Origin: Acidimicrobiia bacterium
GTDB lineage: Bacteria; Actinomycetota; Acidimicrobiia; IMCC26256; JAENVU01
Assembly (NCBI GenBank): GCA_016650415.1
Contig: JAENVU010000354.1
Coordinates: 1 to 16,366, forward strand
Length of the DNA stretch: 16,366 bases
Direction: 5' to 3'
The notes beneath the pieces are model-generated. The model saw only the letters and a program-made list of their open reading frames with translations. It did no database searches and was not told where the DNA came from. Below are positions 7,536 through 14,867 of the stretch, in pieces. Position numbers and translations under genes: made by a program. The number at the start of each line of letters is the position of its first letter. Positions within the stretch are counted from its first letter, which is position 1.

Positions 7536-8314
7536 AGGCGGTCCATCAGGAGGGCGCGCATCGACTCGGCGCGAACGCCCGCGGTCGTGCCACCGTCGAC
7601 AGGGAGGACGACGCCGGTGATCTGCGCGGCGCGGTCACTCGCCAGGAAGAGCGCGACGTTCGCGACGTCCTCGGGACTGCCGATGCGCTGGAGCGGCTGC
7701 ATGACCTCGACGATCACCGATTGGTCGAACGCGGCGTTGATCGCAGTCGGGATGTGCGCCGGCGCAATGCAGTTGACTCGAATGTCCTGACCGGCGAGCT
7801 CGATGGCAACCGACCGAGTGAGATGGATCACCGCCGCCTTCGACGCCCGGTAGGCCATCACCGCGCTGCCTGCGTTGATGCCACCGATCGAGGTCGTGTT
7901 CACGATCGCGCCGCCACCATGCTCGGCCATGTGCCGGGCCGCGCGCTGCATCCCGACCATGACGCCGAGGACGTTCACCGACATCACGCGGTCGAAGTCG
8001 GCGAAATCGTCGTCGAGGAACGGCCGGAGCGAGCCGCCGATCCCGGCGTTGTTGCACATCACGTGCAGCCCGCCGAACCGATCCACCGCGAGATCGACCG
8101 CGGCCTGCACCTCCTCGGCGCGCGCGACATCGGTGGCGGCAAACGCCGCAGTCGGACCGAGCTGCTCCGCCGCGGCGCGTCCGGCCTCGACGTTGGTGTC
8201 GGCGATGACGACGCTGGCACCTTCGGCGACGAAGCGCTCGACCATCGCCAGCCCGATGCCCCCGGCTCCGCCGGTCACGATTGCGACCTTGCCCGCGAGC
8301 TCGCCGCCGCTCAT
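7532..8314 (-). CDS. Short-chain dehydrogenase/reductase (classical SDR)
   Basis: This is a 260-residue NAD(P)-dependent oxidoreductase that would interconvert an alcohol and a ketone. The Rossmann motif T-G-G-A-G-G-I-G is at 14-21, N-N-A-G at 88-91, and the catalytic Ser142, Tyr155 and Lys159 (Y-R-A-S-K) are all present. An acidic residue after the second strand (I-A-D-T, Asp39) favours NAD(H) over NADP(H). P-V-D-G-G near the C-terminus is also typical. The reading frame extends further upstream, but the ATG at 8314 gives the normal SDR N-terminus and overlaps the aldo/keto reductase stop as ATGA. Its own TGA overlaps the GTG of the amidohydrolase. The gene is therefore locked into the operon. 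It is probably an alcohol dehydrogenase for a P450- or epoxide-hydrolase-derived hydroxyl; the substrate is unknown. Confidence 0.92.
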   Translation of the reverse strand: MSGGELAGKVAIVTGGAGGIGLAMVERFVAEGASVVIADTNVEAGRAAAEQLGPTAAFAATDVARAEEVQAAVDLAVDRFGGLHVMCNNAGIGGSLRPFLDDDFADFDRVMSVNVLGVMVGMQRAARHMAEHGGGAIVNTTSIGGINAGSAVMAYRASKAAVIHLTRSVAIELAGQDIRVNCIAPAHIPTAINAAFDQSVIVEVMQPLQRIGSPEDVANVALFLASDRAAQITGVVLPVDGGTTAGVRAESMRALLMDRL

Positions 8315-9327
8315 GCCGTTGCCGCTCTCGGCGCTTCCTCGATCCAGAAGTCCGGCGTCGTGTCCACGCCGTGACGGGCAAAGATCGCGTCGATCTCGGC
8401 CAGGTCGTCGTCGGTGATGGACCAACCCACCGCGCCGACGTTGTCCTCCACCTCGGCCACGGTGCGACACCCGACGAGCGCGGTGCTGACCGCGGGATGC
8501 GATACGGCCCAACGCAGCGCGAGCTGCGGGAGGCTCCGGTCGTAGCGCGCAGCCACGCCCTTGAGTTCCTCGACCGCGCGCACGTTGTCGGGGAACTTCT
8601 CCGGGCCGAACAGCGCTCCGAACATCTTGATCGCGCCCATGTTTCCCTGCCGTGCGCGCCAGTCGGCGCCGCCGAAATCGTGGTCCTCGGTGAACGTGCC
8701 CGTGAGCAGGCCGAATGCGAGCGAGCCGTAGGCCATGAAACCGATACCGTGCTCGGCGCAGTACGGGAGGATCTCCGACTGCATCCTTCGGTCGAACATG
8801 TTCCAGCCGTATTGGACGACGTCGACCCGCCGCACGGCCATGCAGGCCTCGATCTCCTCGGGCCGGAAGTTCGACAGCCCGACGAAGCGCACCTTGCCCG
8901 CCGCGACGATCTCGTGCAGCGCCGCCATGGTCTCCTCGAACGGCGTCTCGCGGTCGGGCCAGTGCACGAGGTAGACGTCGACGTGGTCGGTACCGAGGTT
9001 CGTGAGCGTCTTGTCGATCGACGCCAGAACGCGCTCCCGGCTGCTGTCGCGCAGGTTGGGCTTGTCGCGATAGTTCATCCCGAACTTCGAGACGATGATC
9101 GCTTCGTCCCGGCGGGAGCCGAGCGCGGCACCGAGCGCTCGCTCCGAGGCACCCATGCCGTAGCCCTCGGCCGTGTCGAAACAGTTCACGCCGAGGTCGA
9201 GCGAGCGACCGATGGCGCGGACGAACTCCTCTTCCTCGATGTCGCCGTACCCGCCACCGATCTCCCAGCAGCCGAAGCCGATCGCCGAGACGTCCAAGCC
9301 GGTCCGGCCGAACGGTCGTAACTCCAT
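8311..9327 (-). CDS. Aldo/keto reductase
   Basis: This 338-residue NADPH-type aldo/keto reductase has a TIM barrel. The catalytic tetrad is visible: Asp51 and Tyr56 in F-D-T-A-E-G-Y-G, Lys81 in V-S-K-F-G, and His122 in Y-L-V-H-W-P-D. The N-terminus M-E-L-R-P-F-G-R-T-G-L-D-V-S matches the usual beginning of this family, so the ATG at 9327 is chosen over the longer open frame. A purine-rich GAGAGGGG ribosome-binding site lies 5 bases ahead of it. The P450 stop is 22 bp upstream, and the downstream SDR start overlaps this gene's stop as ATGA. It would reduce an aldehyde or ketone, or run in reverse on an alcohol; its exact step is not evident. Confidence 0.93.
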   Translation of the reverse strand: MELRPFGRTGLDVSAIGFGCWEIGGGYGDIEEEEFVRAIGRSLDLGVNCFDTAEGYGMGASERALGAALGSRRDEAIIVSKFGMNYRDKPNLRDSSRERVLASIDKTLTNLGTDHVDVYLVHWPDRETPFEETMAALHEIVAAGKVRFVGLSNFRPEEIEACMAVRRVDVVQYGWNMFDRRMQSEILPYCAEHGIGFMAYGSLAFGLLTGTFTEDHDFGGADWRARQGNMGAIKMFGALFGPEKFPDNVRAVEELKGVAARYDRSLPQLALRWAVSHPAVSTALVGCRTVAEVEDNVGAVGWSITDDDLAEIDAIFARHGVDTTPDFWIEEAPRAATA

Positions 9328-9349
9328 CGTGTCCCCTCTCTGGCCCCGG

Positions 9350-10594
9350 CTACGCCAGTCGGTAGCGGAGCGGTAAGTGTTTGATACTGCCGTTGACCGC
9401 CGATTCCAACCGTTCGATCGGCCCCGAACCCTCGAACGCCTGCAAGCGGGCGAGGAGGTGCCGGAAGATCGTCTCGAGCTCGACGCGCCCGAGGTGCGCA
9501 CCCATGCAGAAGTGTTCACCGAAGCCGAACGCAAGGTGAGGGTTGGGCCGGCGATCGATACGGAACGTGAACGGATCGTCGAAGACCTCCTCGTCGCGAT
9601 TCGCCGACGCGAAATACAGCGCGAGTTGGTCACCGGCCCGAATCGGCACGCCGCGGATTTCGCAGTCCTCGGTGGCGGTACGGGTGAAGTGACTGATCGG
9701 CGAGACCCACCGCAGGATCTCCTCCACCGCGTCGGGCAACAGCTCGGGGTGGGCACGCAGCCTCGCCCACTCGTCCGGGTACTCACAGAAGGCGAGGAGC
9801 CCGCCACTGATGGCGTTCCGAGTGGTCTCGTTGCCGGCCTCGACGAGGAGTTCGCAGTACACGACCAGCTGTTCTTCGGTCAGGGGAGTTCCGTCGATCC
9901 GGCCGGCGATCAAATCGCTGACCAGATCGTCCTCCGGGGCGCGCCGGCGCTGCGCAATGAGCGCTTCGAAGTACTCATGGAGCTCACCCCGCGCCCGCCT
10001 GATGGTGTGACCCGGCTTCTCCCCTTCGCGGCGGTACTCGGGATCGTTATTCCCGATCACCTCGTTGGTCCATCGGGACAGCTTCGACCAGTCCGGCGCA
10101 GGGACGCCGAGCATCCACGCGACCACCCCCAGCGGGAGCGGCGCGGCGATTCGCTCGACGAAGTCGCACTCCACGAAGTCGCCACCCGTCGCGGCGGCAT
10201 CGAGGATCTCGACGGCGATTCGTTCGACATCGTCGCGTCGGGCCCGAACCGCGCGCGGCGTGAACCGCGCGTTCGCAACCCGCCGCATCGGTTGATGGCG
10301 CGGCGGGTCCAGCATGACCACCATCTCCGGTGGGGTCCCCATCACGGCTCCCGCGCGGGCGAGCGTGATTCCCCGAGCACTCGAGAACCGCACCGGCTGC
10401 GAGGAAATCAGCTGGATATCGGCATGTTTGGTGATCGCCCAGAATGGCTCGAAGCCCGGTGCCTCGATGCGCGCGACCGGGGCTTCGGCCCGCAATCGGG
10501 TCCAGAGCGCATGCGGATAGCCGTTGCGCGCGTACCGGGCGGGATCCACCAGGTCGGAAGGATCAACGAAGCCCGGGGTCGGCGGTGCACTCAT
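9350..10594 (-). CDS. Cytochrome P450, third gene of the minus-strand operon
   Basis: This 414-residue soluble P450 is the third in the window. The I-helix motif A-G-N-E-T-T is at 253-258, E-x-x-R at E292/R295, and the haem loop F-G-F-G-E-H-F-C-M-G supplies Cys363. L-D-P-P-R-H-Q-P-M-R-R (95-105) is the C-helix region. The start at 10594 gives the normal length, and its ATGA overlaps the stop of the acyl-CoA dehydrogenase; the frame upstream of it is noise. Adjacency to an acyl-CoA dehydrogenase and an aldehyde dehydrogenase suggests terminal or side-chain oxidation of an aliphatic chain, as CYP124/125-like enzymes do. Whether this is a member of those families was not testable. It lacks a neighbouring ferredoxin gene, like the other two. 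Confidence 0.93.
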   Translation of the reverse strand: MSAPPTPGFVDPSDLVDPARYARNGYPHALWTRLRAEAPVARIEAPGFEPFWAITKHADIQLISSQPVRFSSARGITLARAGAVMGTPPEMVVMLDPPRHQPMRRVANARFTPRAVRARRDDVERIAVEILDAAATGGDFVECDFVERIAAPLPLGVVAWMLGVPAPDWSKLSRWTNEVIGNNDPEYRREGEKPGHTIRRARGELHEYFEALIAQRRRAPEDDLVSDLIAGRIDGTPLTEEQLVVYCELLVEAGNETTRNAISGGLLAFCEYPDEWARLRAHPELLPDAVEEILRWVSPISHFTRTATEDCEIRGVPIRAGDQLALYFASANRDEEVFDDPFTFRIDRRPNPHLAFGFGEHFCMGAHLGRVELETIFRHLLARLQAFEGSGPIERLESAVNGSIKHLPLRYRLA

Positions 10595-11751
10595 GCCCGA
10601 GGCTCCCGCGGAAGTCCGAGCAGCCGCTCCCCGATGATCGTGCGCTGGATCTCGCTGGTGCCGCCCATGATCGAGTTCGCCCGGGTCGAGAGCAGATCGT
10701 GCGCCCATCGGCCTCCGTCGACCGCGTCGCCGTCGTCCGCCATGAGCAGCCCAACGGGACCCAGCGCCGCGATCGCGGCTTCCTGCAGGCGCTGGCTCGA
10801 CTGCGCCCAGAACAACTTCACCAGACTGGACTCACTCCCGATCGGCTCGCCCCGAGCGATTCGGGACAACGTGCGGGCATTGTGCAGCCGGAAGATCTCG
10901 GACTCGATCCACGATTGGGCCAGCGCCTGACGCACCACCGGGTCGGCGTTCAGACCCTGACGGACGCAACTCGTCACGAGGTCGCGCAACGCCAACTCGT
11001 GCGCGAGTTGCTGGTTCCAAATGAACGACGCGCCGCGCTCGTTGGCAAGGGTCGTGTTCGCGACCTGCCATCCGCCGTGTTCCGGGCCGATCAGGTACTC
11101 GACGGGCACCGAGACGTCGTCGAGGAACACCTCGTTGAAATCGAGCGCGCCGGTGATCTGGCGGAGCGGGCGGATTTCGACGCCGGCCGCGTCCATCGGG
11201 ATCGCGATCATCGAGATACCTCGGTGCGGGGGTGCGGCGGGGTCGGTGCGCGCCAGACAGATGCCCAAGTCGGCGAACTCGGCGTACGAGGACCACACCT
11301 TCTGGCCGGTGACTCGGTAGCAGCTCCCTCGCTTCTCCGCGCGAGTCGTGAGATTCGCGAGATCGCTTCCTGCGCCGGGCTCACTGAACAACTGGCACCA
11401 CACGTCGGCGCCCGAGAGAATCCTCGGCATCCACCGGTCCCGCTGGGCGGGCGTGCCGTGGGCGATCAGGGTCGGCCCGACCAAGGTCACTCCCGCACGG
11501 CCGAGGAGCGGGGGGGCACCGGCTCGGGCCAACTCCTCGTTGGAGATGACGACCTGGGTCGGCGACGCGCCCCGCCCCCCGAACTCGGCGGGCCAGTGGA
11601 TCCCGACCCAACGCCCGCCGTGCAGTGTCCGTTGCCACTCGCGCAGGCACTCGGCCTCGGCTCGGGTCGTCGCCGCACCGATGGTGGGAGGGGCGTGCTC
11701 GGACAGCCACGATCGAAACTCGTGGCGGAACGTCTCGTCCGGCGATGACAT
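10591..11751 (-). CDS. Acyl-CoA dehydrogenase (FadE-type flavoprotein)
   Basis: This 386-residue FAD enzyme would introduce an alpha,beta double bond into an acyl-CoA thioester. The N-terminal helical domain contains W-P-A-E-F-G-G-R-G (53-61). The flavin and substrate region F-S-E-P-G-A-G-S-D-L-A is at 122-132, followed by G-Q-K-V-W-S-S-Y. The C-terminal signature G-G-T-S-E-I-Q-R (363-370) followed by I-I-G-E-R-L-L-G-L-P-R is intact. The ATG at 11751 is chosen because it gives the family length and has GGGAG ahead of it; the longer frame adds a Ser/Arg-rich tail with no homology. It begins 16 bp after the aldehyde dehydrogenase. Only one subunit gene is present, so a homo-oligomer is expected, unlike the paired heteromeric FadE enzymes of steroid side-chain breakdown. 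The catalytic base was not identified by eye. Confidence 0.93.
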   Translation of the reverse strand: MSSPDETFRHEFRSWLSEHAPPTIGAATTRAEAECLREWQRTLHGGRWVGIHWPAEFGGRGASPTQVVISNEELARAGAPPLLGRAGVTLVGPTLIAHGTPAQRDRWMPRILSGADVWCQLFSEPGAGSDLANLTTRAEKRGSCYRVTGQKVWSSYAEFADLGICLARTDPAAPPHRGISMIAIPMDAAGVEIRPLRQITGALDFNEVFLDDVSVPVEYLIGPEHGGWQVANTTLANERGASFIWNQQLAHELALRDLVTSCVRQGLNADPVVRQALAQSWIESEIFRLHNARTLSRIARGEPIGSESSLVKLFWAQSSQRLQEAAIAALGPVGLLMADDGDAVDGGRWAHDLLSTRANSIMGGTSEIQRTIIGERLLGLPREPRA

Positions 11752-11767
11752 CCCGAGCTCCCGACCG

Positions 11768-13249
11768 CTACTGCCGGCCGGCCGACCAGGTGACGGTCTT
11801 GAGCTGCGCGTACTCGAGGAGTCCGTAGTCGCCGAACTCTCGTCCGATCCCCGACTGCTTGTAGCCACCGAACGGTCCCCAGGAGTTGGGCCCGCCGCCG
11901 CCGCCGTTGATACTCACCGTCCCGGCGCGGAGCTCCGCCGCGAGCTCGTAGGCGCGGGTCGCGTGCGGGTGCCAGACCGACGCGGCGAGTCCGTACCGGC
12001 TGTCGTTGGCGATCCTGACCGCGTCCTCCTCGTTCTCGAAGGGCACGACGACACCGACCGGACCGAAAATCTCGTCTTGCGCGATCGTCATGGCGTTGTC
12101 GACGTCTGCAAAGAGCGTGGGCTCGAAAAAGAACCCACGCTCGAGGCCGTCAGGTCGTCCGCCACCACAGGCGAGCCGTGCACCCTCGGCGAGACCGACG
12201 CCGACGTAGCGCTCGACCCGGTCGCGCTGGGCCGCGTGGATCAGCGGGCCCATCATCACTTTGGAATCAGTCGGATCGCCGACGTTGATCTTCCCGAGGA
12301 TCGCCGCCATTCGCGCGACGACGTCGTCGTACACGCTGCGTTCGGCCAGGATCCGAGTCGGCAACGCACACCCCTGACCGGCATGAATCGTAAATCCGGT
12401 CGCGGCGGATGCCGCGAACTTGTCGAGGTCGGAGCCGGCGAAGACGATATTCGGCGACTTGCCACCCAGCTCCAGCAGGACCTTCTTCAATCCCTCCGCC
12501 GCCTGTCCCATGATGCGCTTTCCGACCGCGTCCGATCCGGTGAAGCTCACCATGTCGATCGCCGGGTGCATCGTGAGGTGCTCACTCGCCTCGACGTCGC
12601 CGGTCACCACGTTGAGCACACCGGCCGGCAGTTCGGCCGCGTCGGCGATCTCGCCGAGCACGAGCGCTTCGAGCGGCGTGTACGGCGACGGCTTGAGCAC
12701 CACGGTGTTGCCCATCGCAAGGGCAGGGATGATCTTCACCAGGTTGAGATACAGCGGGAAGTTGAACGGCGTGATCGCCGCGACGACACCGATCGGCTCC
12801 TTGCGGATCACCCCTTGGCCGAGGCCCCGCGCGGACACCTGGGGCGGGAGCGGCTCCTCGTACGGGAAGCTCGCGGCACGCTCCGCGAACCACTGTGCGT
12901 ACCTCAGCGGCGTATCGAACTGGAGCGCCTGAGCAAAGGGGCGGGCACACCCGGCCTCGGCGATGATCAGGTCGACGAGCTCCGCTCGTCGGTTCGCCAC
13001 CTCCTGAGTGAAGCGCATCAACGCCTGCGATCGGTCTCGCGGCGCCATCCGGGACCACGGTCCGTCATCGGCCGCCCGGCGCGCCGCGTCCACGGCCCGG
13101 TCGATGTCGGCCACCGACGCTTGCGGCACGCGGCCGATGGTCTCCTCGGTCGCCGGGTTCACGACCACGACCTCGTCGTCGCCCGACCCGTCGACCCACT
13201 GACCATCGATGTAGAGCTGGTCGCGGCTGAGTTCCGTGCTCACGATCAC
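11768..13249 (-). CDS. NAD(P)-dependent aldehyde dehydrogenase, first gene of the minus-strand operon
   Basis: This 493-residue ALDH-superfamily enzyme oxidises an aldehyde to the acid. Visible residues are the oxyanion Asn163 (T-P-F-N-F-P), the Rossmann region F-T-G-S-D-A-V-G (236-243), the general base Glu260 in L-E-L-G-G-K and the nucleophile Cys294 in G-Q-G-C-A. Length is typical. Two in-frame GTG starts compete, at 13249 and 13243; neither has a strong ribosome-binding site (an A/G-rich stretch AAAGCGAG abuts the first). It leads a six-gene operon and is divergent from a TetR gene. It probably acts on an aldehyde made by the operon's P450 or its alcohol-oxidising enzymes, feeding a CoA ligase encoded elsewhere. 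Confidence 0.94.
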   Translation of the reverse strand: MIVSTELSRDQLYIDGQWVDGSGDDEVVVVNPATEETIGRVPQASVADIDRAVDAARRAADDGPWSRMAPRDRSQALMRFTQEVANRRAELVDLIIAEAGCARPFAQALQFDTPLRYAQWFAERAASFPYEEPLPPQVSARGLGQGVIRKEPIGVVAAITPFNFPLYLNLVKIIPALAMGNTVVLKPSPYTPLEALVLGEIADAAELPAGVLNVVTGDVEASEHLTMHPAIDMVSFTGSDAVGKRIMGQAAEGLKKVLLELGGKSPNIVFAGSDLDKFAASAATGFTIHAGQGCALPTRILAERSVYDDVVARMAAILGKINVGDPTDSKVMMGPLIHAAQRDRVERYVGVGLAEGARLACGGGRPDGLERGFFFEPTLFADVDNAMTIAQDEIFGPVGVVVPFENEEDAVRIANDSRYGLAASVWHPHATRAYELAAELRAGTVSINGGGGGPNSWGPFGGYKQSGIGREFGDYGLLEYAQLKTVTWSAGRQ

Positions 13250-13283
13250 TCGCTTTCGGTGCCCAACGACTCGATGCCCGCCG

Positions 13284-13312
13284 ACGCTATTCGAGAACGT
13301 CGTTCACCACAA
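13284..13312 (-). promoter_or_regulatory. Candidate promoter for the six-gene catabolic operon
   Basis: On the minus strand TTGTGG (13312-13307) and TAGCGT (13289-13284) are separated by exactly 17 bp. The -10 fits the actinobacterial TAnnnT pattern; the -35 keeps the TTG of TTGACA but matches poorly beyond it. Initiation would fall near 13277, about 28 bases before the GTG at 13249. The inverted repeat GAACG-T-CGTTC lies wholly inside the spacer. Unmeasured, but spacing and position are both right. Confidence 0.45.
13295..13305. promoter_or_regulatory. Candidate TetR operator: inverted repeat GAACG-T-CGTTC
   Basis: This is a perfect dyad with 5-bp arms and a 1-bp centre, with scattered further symmetry outside the arms. 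It occupies the -35/-10 spacer of the candidate promoter of the aldehyde dehydrogenase operon, in the gap shared with a divergent TetR gene. Blocking RNA polymerase from such a position is a common mode of TetR-family repression. Isolated GAACG half-sites recur at 13337-13341 and 13393-13397. The arms are short, so the call rests mainly on position. Confidence 0.45.
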
Positions 13313-13356
13313 GACGGAAACGCCATATGCCAGCTCGAACGCCCTGGGTTGCGAAT

Positions 13357-13374
13357 CTCTGAGAGCGGTATTAT
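13357..13374 (+). promoter_or_regulatory. Candidate -10 region for the tetR operon with adjacent CTCT-G-AGAG dyad
   Basis: TATTAT (13369-13374), one mismatch from TATAAT, lies 57 bases before the TetR ATG in an otherwise GC-rich stretch. No convincing -35 is found at 16-18 bp spacing (TTGCGA at 13349 is only 14 bp away). Directly upstream, CTCT-G-AGAG (13357-13365) is a 4-bp-arm inverted repeat that could be a second regulator contact. It supports the downstream TetR start, because an upstream start would lie before the promoter. Confidence 0.35.
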
Positions 13375-13430
13375 CGAAGGAGACCACCCGGCGAACGGGT
13401 CGGCAGATCCAGACCGAAAGCGGGCCCACC

Positions 13431-14105
13431 ATGGCCGGAGTCGAAGCCGTCGATGCAATCGAACCGGGTTGGCGCGAGCGTGCCGTCGCCAAGAGTCTGA
13501 CCGCGGCCCGCTCACGCGCCGAGCAGCGGGCCCAGCGATACCTCGATGCCGCCTTCGAGCTGATCGACGAGAAGGGCACGACGGAGTTCACGATTCAGGA
13601 GGTGATCGACCGGTCGAAGCAGTCCCTCCGTGGCTTCTACGAATACTTCACCGGCAAGGACGAACTCGTGCTCGCGTTGTTCGAGGAGACCGTGCGCGAG
13701 GCGGGAGCAGACATCCAGCTCGCCGTCGACGCCGAAACCGTTCCGCTCGCGCAGCTCCGAGCGTTCACGATCCGCCTGCACGAATGGTGCGATCCCGCCG
13801 AGACGCCCCGCAAGCGCGGCGCCCACAACCGTCGGGCCATCTCCGAGTTCTCGATGCACCTCACGACCGATCACTCCAAGCGAATCCGCGCGGCACTCGC
13901 GCCGGTCTCGCATCTGTTGATCGAACTCATCGACGCGGCCGCCGACGCCGGCGCGATCCAGGTCGCAGACACGCGACGCGCCGCCGCACTCCTCCAGCAG
14001 AGCGTGATGTACAGCTGGTTCGGGAACCGGCTCGTCGAGAATCCGCGGCTGCGACTCACGGCCGAAGAGACGTGGGAGTTCTGCCTCCACGGCCTCGGCG
14101 GCTGA
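13431..14105 (+). CDS. TetR-family transcriptional regulator
   Basis: This 224-residue DNA-binding repressor would be the local regulator. A Tyr/Glu/Arg-rich helix precedes the helix-turn-helix at about residues 51-75: F-T-I-Q-E-V-I-D-R-S, then L-R-G-F-Y-E-Y-F, the recognition-helix region typical of TetR proteins, ending G-K-D-E-L-V. The rest is a helical ligand-binding domain with no recognisable family signature. An N-terminal extension of about 30 residues precedes the first helix. The frame is open back to 13236, but that upstream stretch covers the candidate promoter, so the ATG at 13431 is preferred; its ribosome-binding site is poor. The gene is divergent from the six-gene operon and is followed after 9 bp by an SDR gene. 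Repression of both directions, relieved by a pathway compound or acyl-CoA, is inferred. Confidence 0.9.
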   Translation: MAGVEAVDAIEPGWRERAVAKSLTAARSRAEQRAQRYLDAAFELIDEKGTTEFTIQEVIDRSKQSLRGFYEYFTGKDELVLALFEETVREAGADIQLAVDAETVPLAQLRAFTIRLHEWCDPAETPRKRGAHNRRAISEFSMHLTTDHSKRIRAALAPVSHLLIELIDAAADAGAIQVADTRRAAALLQQSVMYSWFGNRLVENPRLRLTAEETWEFCLHGLGG

Positions 14106-14114
14106 GGGCCGGGC

Positions 14115-14867
14115 ATGCGTACCGTGATCGTCGGCGGGTCGAGCGGGTTGGGGCGCTGCATCGGGGTGGGCCTCGCTCGCCGCGGTGCGCAGGTCGCGCT
14201 GCTCGCGCGGCGGCGTCGACAACTCGAGGACGCCGCCAGGGAGGCGGGCGGCGCGACGCTGGCCATCCCGTGTGACGTCACCGACGAGGACTCCTGCACT
14301 TCGGCAATCGCCGAGGCGATTGCGGGCCTCGGAGGGATCGACGCACTCGTGTACGCGCCGGGAATCGGGCCCCTGGCCCGGCTCATCGACACCGACGCGG
14401 CGACGTGGCGACGCGCATTCGACACCAATGTGATCGGTGCCGCGCTCGTGACCCGTGCGGCCATGGACGCGCTCACGACGTCGGCCGGAACCGCCGTCTA
14501 CCTCTCCTCGGTCAGCGCGTCCGTGACACCACCCTGGCCGGGACTCGGCGCCTACGCCGTGAGCAAGGCGGCACTCGACAAGCTCGTCGAGGCCTGGCGT
14601 TCCGAGCACCCGGGCATTGGCTTCACGCGGGTGATCGTCGGCGATTGCACCGGGGGCGAGGGCGACTCACAGACGCAGTTCACCGCCGAATGGGACATGG
14701 ATCTCGCGGCGGAGCTGTTCCCCATCTGGCTGGAACGAAACCTCCTGAGCGGATCACTCATTGACGTCGACGATCTCGTCGGTATGGTCGACGCCGTCCT
14801 TCGCGGCGGCGCGACGCTCTCGACCCCGTCGATCTCCATCATCCCCCGTCCGGTCCCGCCGACATGA
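14115..14867 (+). CDS. SDR-family oxidoreductase (divergent cofactor-loop motif)
   Basis: This 250-residue short-chain dehydrogenase/reductase has the nucleotide-binding motif G-G-S-S-G-L-G at 7-13. The catalytic Ser132, Tyr147 and Lys151 (Y-A-V-S-K) are present. The usual N-N-A-G is replaced by Y-A-P-G (80-83). A basic run A-R-R-R-R (31-35) after the second strand suggests NADP(H). The C-terminal third (W-D-M-D-L-A-A-E-L-F and onward) does not match the common P-V-D-G-G ending and may shape an unusual substrate pocket. The ATG at 14115 comes 9 bp after the TetR stop with GAGGG ahead of it. Its stop overlaps the next gene's start as ATGA. It differs clearly from the other SDR in the window, so the two probably act on different substrates or in different directions. 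Confidence 0.9.
   Translation: MRTVIVGGSSGLGRCIGVGLARRGAQVALLARRRRQLEDAAREAGGATLAIPCDVTDEDSCTSAIAEAIAGLGGIDALVYAPGIGPLARLIDTDAATWRRAFDTNVIGAALVTRAAMDALTTSAGTAVYLSSVSASVTPPWPGLGAYAVSKAALDKLVEAWRSEHPGIGFTRVIVGDCTGGEGDSQTQFTAEWDMDLAAELFPIWLERNLLSGSLIDVDDLVGMVDAVLRGGATLSTPSISIIPRPVPPT

Noticed and set aside
11348..14275. Very long plus-strand open frame (975 codons) covering the ALDH and much of the acyl-CoA dehydrogenase region
   Set aside because: It is antisense to two genes with intact catalytic motifs and overlaps the TetR gene in another frame. The translation is Arg/His/Asp-rich without any domain, as expected for a GC-rich shadow frame.
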